Source: Betaproteobacteria bacterium (GTDB lineage Bacteria; Pseudomonadota; Gammaproteobacteria; Burkholderiales; Casimicrobiaceae). From it: DNA of 17,880 bases. The notes under the pieces were generated by a model, which saw only the letters and a program-made list of their open reading frames with translations, was not told where the DNA came from and did no database searches. Shown piece after piece: positions 14,955 through 17,880 of the stretch. A program made the translations under genes and the position numbers. The first letter of the stretch is position 1. Every line of letters starts with the position of its first letter. The stretch covers positions 1 through 17,880 of the forward strand of contig VBCS01000133.1 of assembly GCA_005888955.1 (NCBI GenBank). Direction: 5' to 3'.

Positions 14955-14965
14955 AGGCGATGACC

Positions 14966-17185
14966 ATGACGACGCACATTTCCAGACAGCTCGCCAGCGA
15001 ATCGCGCCGCAAATTTCTGAGGACCGGCAGCGCCTTGGTCGTCACCTTCTCCATTGGCGGCATCGGCGAAGCTGCTGCGCAAGCGGCGCCGCCGAAGACC
15101 GTTGCGGCAGATCAGGTCGACGGCTTTCTCGCCATCGATGCCAAGGGCAATGTGACTGTCTATTCCGGCAAGGTCGACCTCGGCACCGGTGTGCGCACGG
15201 CGTTGACGCAAATCGCCGCGGAGGAGCTCTCGGTGCCGCTAGCCCGCGTCACCGTGATCCAGGGCGACACCTTGCTCACGCCCGACCAGGGCATCACCTT
15301 CGCCAGCCTGTCGATCCAGGTCGGCGGTATGCAAATCCGGCAAGCGGCCGCCACGGCGCGCGACGCTCTCCTCGGGCAGGCCGCAACGACGTTGGGCGTT
15401 GCCAAAGACACGTTGACGATCAGCAAGGGCACGGTAACGCCAAAGTCTGGTGGCAAGAGCGTCAGCTATGCACAACTTGTCGGCGGCCGGGACTTTCAGC
15501 TGAAGCTCGATCCGAAGGCGCCCCTCAAGGATCCGAAGGACTACACGATCGTGGGTCAGCCGATCGCGCGGCTCGATATCCCCGACAAGGTGACCGGTCG
15601 CTTCACCTACATGCACGACTTCAAGGTGAAGGGCATGATCCACGCGCGGGTGATCCGTCCGCGCGCCATGAAGGCGACGCTGCAGGCGTGGAACGATTTC
15701 GATTGCCGCAAGATTCCCGGCTACATCGGCGCGATCCGCAAGGGCAACTATCTCGCGGTGCTCGGCCGCAGCGAGTGGGCAGCGATCAAGGCAAGCAAGG
15801 CGGTCGAGACGACGTGGTCCGACTGGCAGGGCCTACCCGACAAGGCAGCATTGTGGGAATGGCTGCGCAAGGTCAAGATCAACAAAGACGAGGAATTGCA
15901 GAAGATCGGCAACAGCGCCGAGACGATGAAGACGCCGCACGCGAAGATCGTTTCCGCAAGCTACAACTTCGCGATCCACACCCACGGCTCGATCGGGCCA
16001 TCCTGTGCGGTGGCCGAGTATAAGGACGGCAAGCTCACGTGCTGGAGCGCGTCGCAGCAGACACATCTGTTGCGCAAGCAGATCGCCAACATGCTGGGCA
16101 TGCCGCCCGGCGACGTGCGCTGCATCTATATCGACGGCTCGGGCTGCTACGGCCGCAACGGTCACGAGGACGCAGCCGCGGATGCCGCGCTGCTGGCGAA
16201 GGAGACGGGACTCCCGGTGCGCGTCCAATGGATGCGGCAGGACGAGCACGGCTGGGATCCGAAGGGCCCGCCGACGCTCTACGACTACCGCGCCGCCATC
16301 GGCGACAAGGGCATCGTGCTCGCCTGGGAATCGGAGGTGTTCGCTCCCGACCGGCCGAAGGATATCGCGGTGACGCTGCTGCCGGCCGAGCTGGCCGGCT
16401 TGCCGCGCGAGGATCCGCATCCGGGCAACATCCACCAATCGCTGGCGATCCCGTACACGATCCCCAACATCAAGGCGACCGCGCACTGGCTCGCGGAAAC
16501 GCCCTTCCGGCCGTCGTGGATCCGCACCCCGGGCCGCATGCAGAACACTTTTGCCAACGAGAGCTTCGTCGACGAGCTTGCCGCGGCCGTCGGCATGGAC
16601 CCGCTCGATTTCCGGCTGCGCAACCTGAACGACCCGCGCGGCGTTGAGCTGTTGCAGCGGCTCGCCAAGCTCGCCAACTGGCCCTCGCGCACGGGACGCG
16701 TGCAGGCGGGCGACGTCGTGAAAGGCCGCGGCGTGTCGTATGTGAACTACGAGCTGGTGCGCACCTACGTCGGCGTGGTCGCCGACGTCGAGGTCGACAA
16801 GAAGACCGGCAAGGTTGCGGTGAAGAAGTTCTACGTCGCGCACGACTGCGGCCAGATCATCAATCCCGACGGGCTCAAGAACCAGATCGAGGGAAATGTC
16901 GTGCAGACGACGAGTCGGACGCTGCTCGAAGAGCTGCAATTCGATCGCGCCAAAGTCACGAGCGTGGACTGGAAGACCTATCCCATCCTCAAGTTTCCCG
17001 ACGTTCCGGACGTGGCCATCGACTTGATCGATCGGCCGGCCGAAAAGCCCTGGGGCGCCGGCGAGCCGACCGCGGCCGTCGTCCCCTCGGCGATCGCGAA
17101 CGCGATCTTCGACGCGACGGGCGCGCGGCTGCGCTCGGTACCGTTCACCCCGGAGAAAGTGCTGGCGGCGTTGCCGAAGGCCTAA
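14966..17185 (+). CDS. Molybdopterin-binding large subunit, xanthine dehydrogenase/IorB-like family, intact copy
   Basis: The product is 739 residues, the usual size for single-chain IorB-type subunits. A twin-arginine signal (SRRKFLR about residues 15-21, followed by a hydrophobic stretch ending AAAQA) predicts folded export to the periplasm, in complex with the small subunit. Family features include GKVDLGTGVRTALTQIAAEEL, VQGGMQIRQ-type sequence in IQVGGMQIRQAAATARDALL, the mid-region GSGCYGRNGHEDAAADAALLAKE, TPGRMQNTFANESFVDELAAAVGMDPLDFRLRNL, and the C-terminal WGAGEPTAAVVPSAIANAI, whose Glu is expected to be the catalytic base. Such enzymes hydroxylate N-heterocycles or oxidise aldehydes; the substrate is not identifiable. 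No cytochrome domain is attached, unlike NicB. The ATG at 14966 has AGG eight bases upstream; another ATG lies at 14960. Bases 14966-15980 are duplicated upstream. Confidence 0.92.
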   Translation: MTTHISRQLASESRRKFLRTGSALVVTFSIGGIGEAAAQAAPPKTVAADQVDGFLAIDAKGNVTVYSGKVDLGTGVRTALTQIAAEELSVPLARVTVIQGDTLLTPDQGITFASLSIQVGGMQIRQAAATARDALLGQAATTLGVAKDTLTISKGTVTPKSGGKSVSYAQLVGGRDFQLKLDPKAPLKDPKDYTIVGQPIARLDIPDKVTGRFTYMHDFKVKGMIHARVIRPRAMKATLQAWNDFDCRKIPGYIGAIRKGNYLAVLGRSEWAAIKASKAVETTWSDWQGLPDKAALWEWLRKVKINKDEELQKIGNSAETMKTPHAKIVSASYNFAIHTHGSIGPSCAVAEYKDGKLTCWSASQQTHLLRKQIANMLGMPPGDVRCIYIDGSGCYGRNGHEDAAADAALLAKETGLPVRVQWMRQDEHGWDPKGPPTLYDYRAAIGDKGIVLAWESEVFAPDRPKDIAVTLLPAELAGLPREDPHPGNIHQSLAIPYTIPNIKATAHWLAETPFRPSWIRTPGRMQNTFANESFVDELAAAVGMDPLDFRLRNLNDPRGVELLQRLAKLANWPSRTGRVQAGDVVKGRGVSYVNYELVRTYVGVVADVEVDKKTGKVAVKKFYVAHDCGQIINPDGLKNQIEGNVVQTTSRTLLEELQFDRAKVTSVDWKTYPILKFPDVPDVAIDLIDRPAEKPWGAGEPTAAVVPSAIANAIFDATGARLRSVPFTPEKVLAALPKA

Positions 17186-17447
17186 TCGGCGGTTGGCGAG
17201 TCGTCGCGGGGGCGCCTTCGTCTGTTGAGCGCTTGATCGTAGCCAGGCAGCACCGCGTCCGCTCTCTCAGTTGTCGGCCACAGCGTCGGCCTTTCGCTGC
17301 GGTTTGCTCGCTTGTAAATCTTACAACGCGCCCTTCGCTTGCATGTCGGATAGCGGCGCGCGTATTCTGCTTTGGATTCCCGGCACGTAGAGCGAAGGAT
17401 GGCGGCGTGCCCGCGCGAGTGTTCGCGCATGCATTCGGAGGCGAACC
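17186..17447. other. Intergenic region before the poly-HAMP gene
   Basis: This 262-bp gap holds no recognisable gene. It contains the AT-rich palindrome at 17312-17326 and, just downstream, a weak promoter-like pair TTGCAT (17339-17344) and TATTCT (17363-17368) with an 18-bp spacer. Confidence 0.4.
17312..17326. promoter_or_regulatory. AT-rich palindrome, candidate operator
   Basis: TTGTAA-ATC-TTACAA is a perfect 6-bp inverted repeat around a 3-base centre and stands out from the GC-rich surroundings. It lies 122 bases ahead of the poly-HAMP gene and about 13 bases before a weak -35-like TTGCAT. That shape and position would suit a dimeric repressor or activator site. No cognate regulator can be named. 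Confidence 0.35.
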
Positions 17448-17880
17448 ATGCAAGTCGTCGAACGCGCATTACTTCCCGCTGATGAAATCACGGTCATTCT
17501 CGGTGCGCTAAACGCGCTCAAGCGAGGCGACGGCTCGGTGCGCCTGCCGGCGGATTGGACCGGTTCGCTAGGACGCGTCGCCGATGTGTTCAACGACGTC
17601 GTCGAGCGCAACGAGCGGATGGCGCAGGAGCTGGAGCGGCTCTCCCGCGTCGTCGGCAAGGAGGGAAAGCTCGGGAAGCGTTGCACGATGGGCGACGTGA
17701 CCGGCTTCTGGCGCGATTCGATCGACGCCGTCAACTTGCTCATCGACGACCTGGTTCACCCGACGAGCGAGACAGCGCGCGTGATCGGCGCCGTGGCGCA
17801 GGGCGATCTGTCGCAGACCATGGCGCTTGAGGTCGACGGTGAGCCGCTGCAGGGCGAATTCCTCCGGACCGCGAAGACCG
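17448..17880 (+). CDS. Poly-HAMP signalling protein, probably hybrid histidine kinase, 5' part only
   Basis: From ATG 17448 an open frame of 144 codons runs to the window edge. GGAGG at 17437-17441, six bases before the ATG, is a strong ribosome binding site. There is no signal peptide or membrane segment. The sequence shows repeated HAMP-like units: ILGALNALKRGDGSVRLP...GRVADVFNDVVERN, then ELERLSRVVGKEGKLGKR...DVTGFWRDSIDAVNLLIDDLVHPT, then ETARVIGAVAQGDLSQTMALEVDGEPL. The pattern VIGAVAQGDLSQ...EVDGEPLQGEFLRT is characteristic of soluble multi-HAMP hybrid histidine kinases (related to fungal group III Nik1/Os-1). The kinase and receiver domains would lie beyond the window, so that part is inference. 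It is unlikely to be co-transcribed with the oxidoreductase genes, given the 262-bp gap and its own candidate regulatory sites. Confidence 0.82.
   Translation, partial: MQVVERALLPADEITVILGALNALKRGDGSVRLPADWTGSLGRVADVFNDVVERNERMAQELERLSRVVGKEGKLGKRCTMGDVTGFWRDSIDAVNLLIDDLVHPTSETARVIGAVAQGDLSQTMALEVDGEPLQGEFLRTAKT

Larger units (their letters stand above)
13240..15980 (+). repeat. Tandem duplication, copy 2 (2,741 bp)
   Basis: This is the second copy of the unit, in direct orientation and directly next to the first. Identity with copy 1 ends after 15982 (c at 15983 against g at 13242). The two shared bases CC at 13240-13241 and 15981-15982 are the minimal microhomology at the junction. After it the sequence continues into the rest of the intact large-subunit gene. 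Confidence 0.95.

Noticed and set aside
10499..15980. The duplicated unit as a composite transposon or integrated element
   Set aside because: No transposase, integrase, terminal inverted repeats at its ends or target-site duplication was seen; the ends lie inside coding sequence at a short microhomology.

Overview
The window is GC-rich chromosomal DNA that looks betaproteobacterial, probably Burkholderiales or a close relative. The basis is the leuS-lptE-holA gene order, an ATTCCC(N8)GGGAAT repeat of the dRS3 kind, a CCCCCATTGGGGGC-type intergenic repeat that I recall from Burkholderiales, and the protein families present. No tRNA, rRNA, CRISPR array or transposase gene was seen.

Layout. 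Bases 1-771 hold, on the minus strand, the N-terminal 257 residues of a DHA2-type MFS drug exporter; it runs off the left edge. Next on the minus strand is a housekeeping block transcribed leuS > lptE > holA (5090 down to 788): leucyl-tRNA synthetase, the LPS-assembly lipoprotein LptE and the clamp-loader delta subunit. A palindromic repeat sits inside the 5' end of lptE. Bases 5121-5484 form a divergent intergenic region with a candidate promoter for leuS and one for dsbD. On the plus strand follow a DsbD/ScsB-type thiol:disulfide reductase and a secreted redoxin (5485-8241), a likely two-gene redox operon.

From 8354 the plus strand carries a YbhG/HlyD-like lipoprotein adaptor, an ABC-2 ATPase and an ABC-2 permease (a YbhGFS-like export system). 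The ATPase gene is broken by a frameshift just before its signature motif. Downstream come a (2Fe-2S) subunit and a molybdopterin-binding large subunit of the isoquinoline 1-oxidoreductase/aldehyde oxidase (IorAB-like) family, with a Tat signal on the large subunit.

The most striking feature is a near-perfect direct tandem duplication with a 2,741-bp period (10499-13239 and 13240-15980). It starts inside the permease gene and ends inside the molybdenum large-subunit gene. It leaves the first permease copy and the last large-subunit copy intact, doubles the (2Fe-2S) gene, and creates at its junction a 678-codon in-frame chimera of the large-subunit N-terminal half (339 residues) and the permease minus its first membrane segment (339 residues). 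The parental genes share CTTCGCGATC in the same reading frame at the crossover, which explains the in-frame fusion. I found only three base differences between the copies, all within 440 bp of each other and near the junction. This is either a very recent real duplication or an assembly artefact.

The right end (17448-17880) is the start of a poly-HAMP signalling protein, probably a hybrid histidine kinase, that runs off the window.
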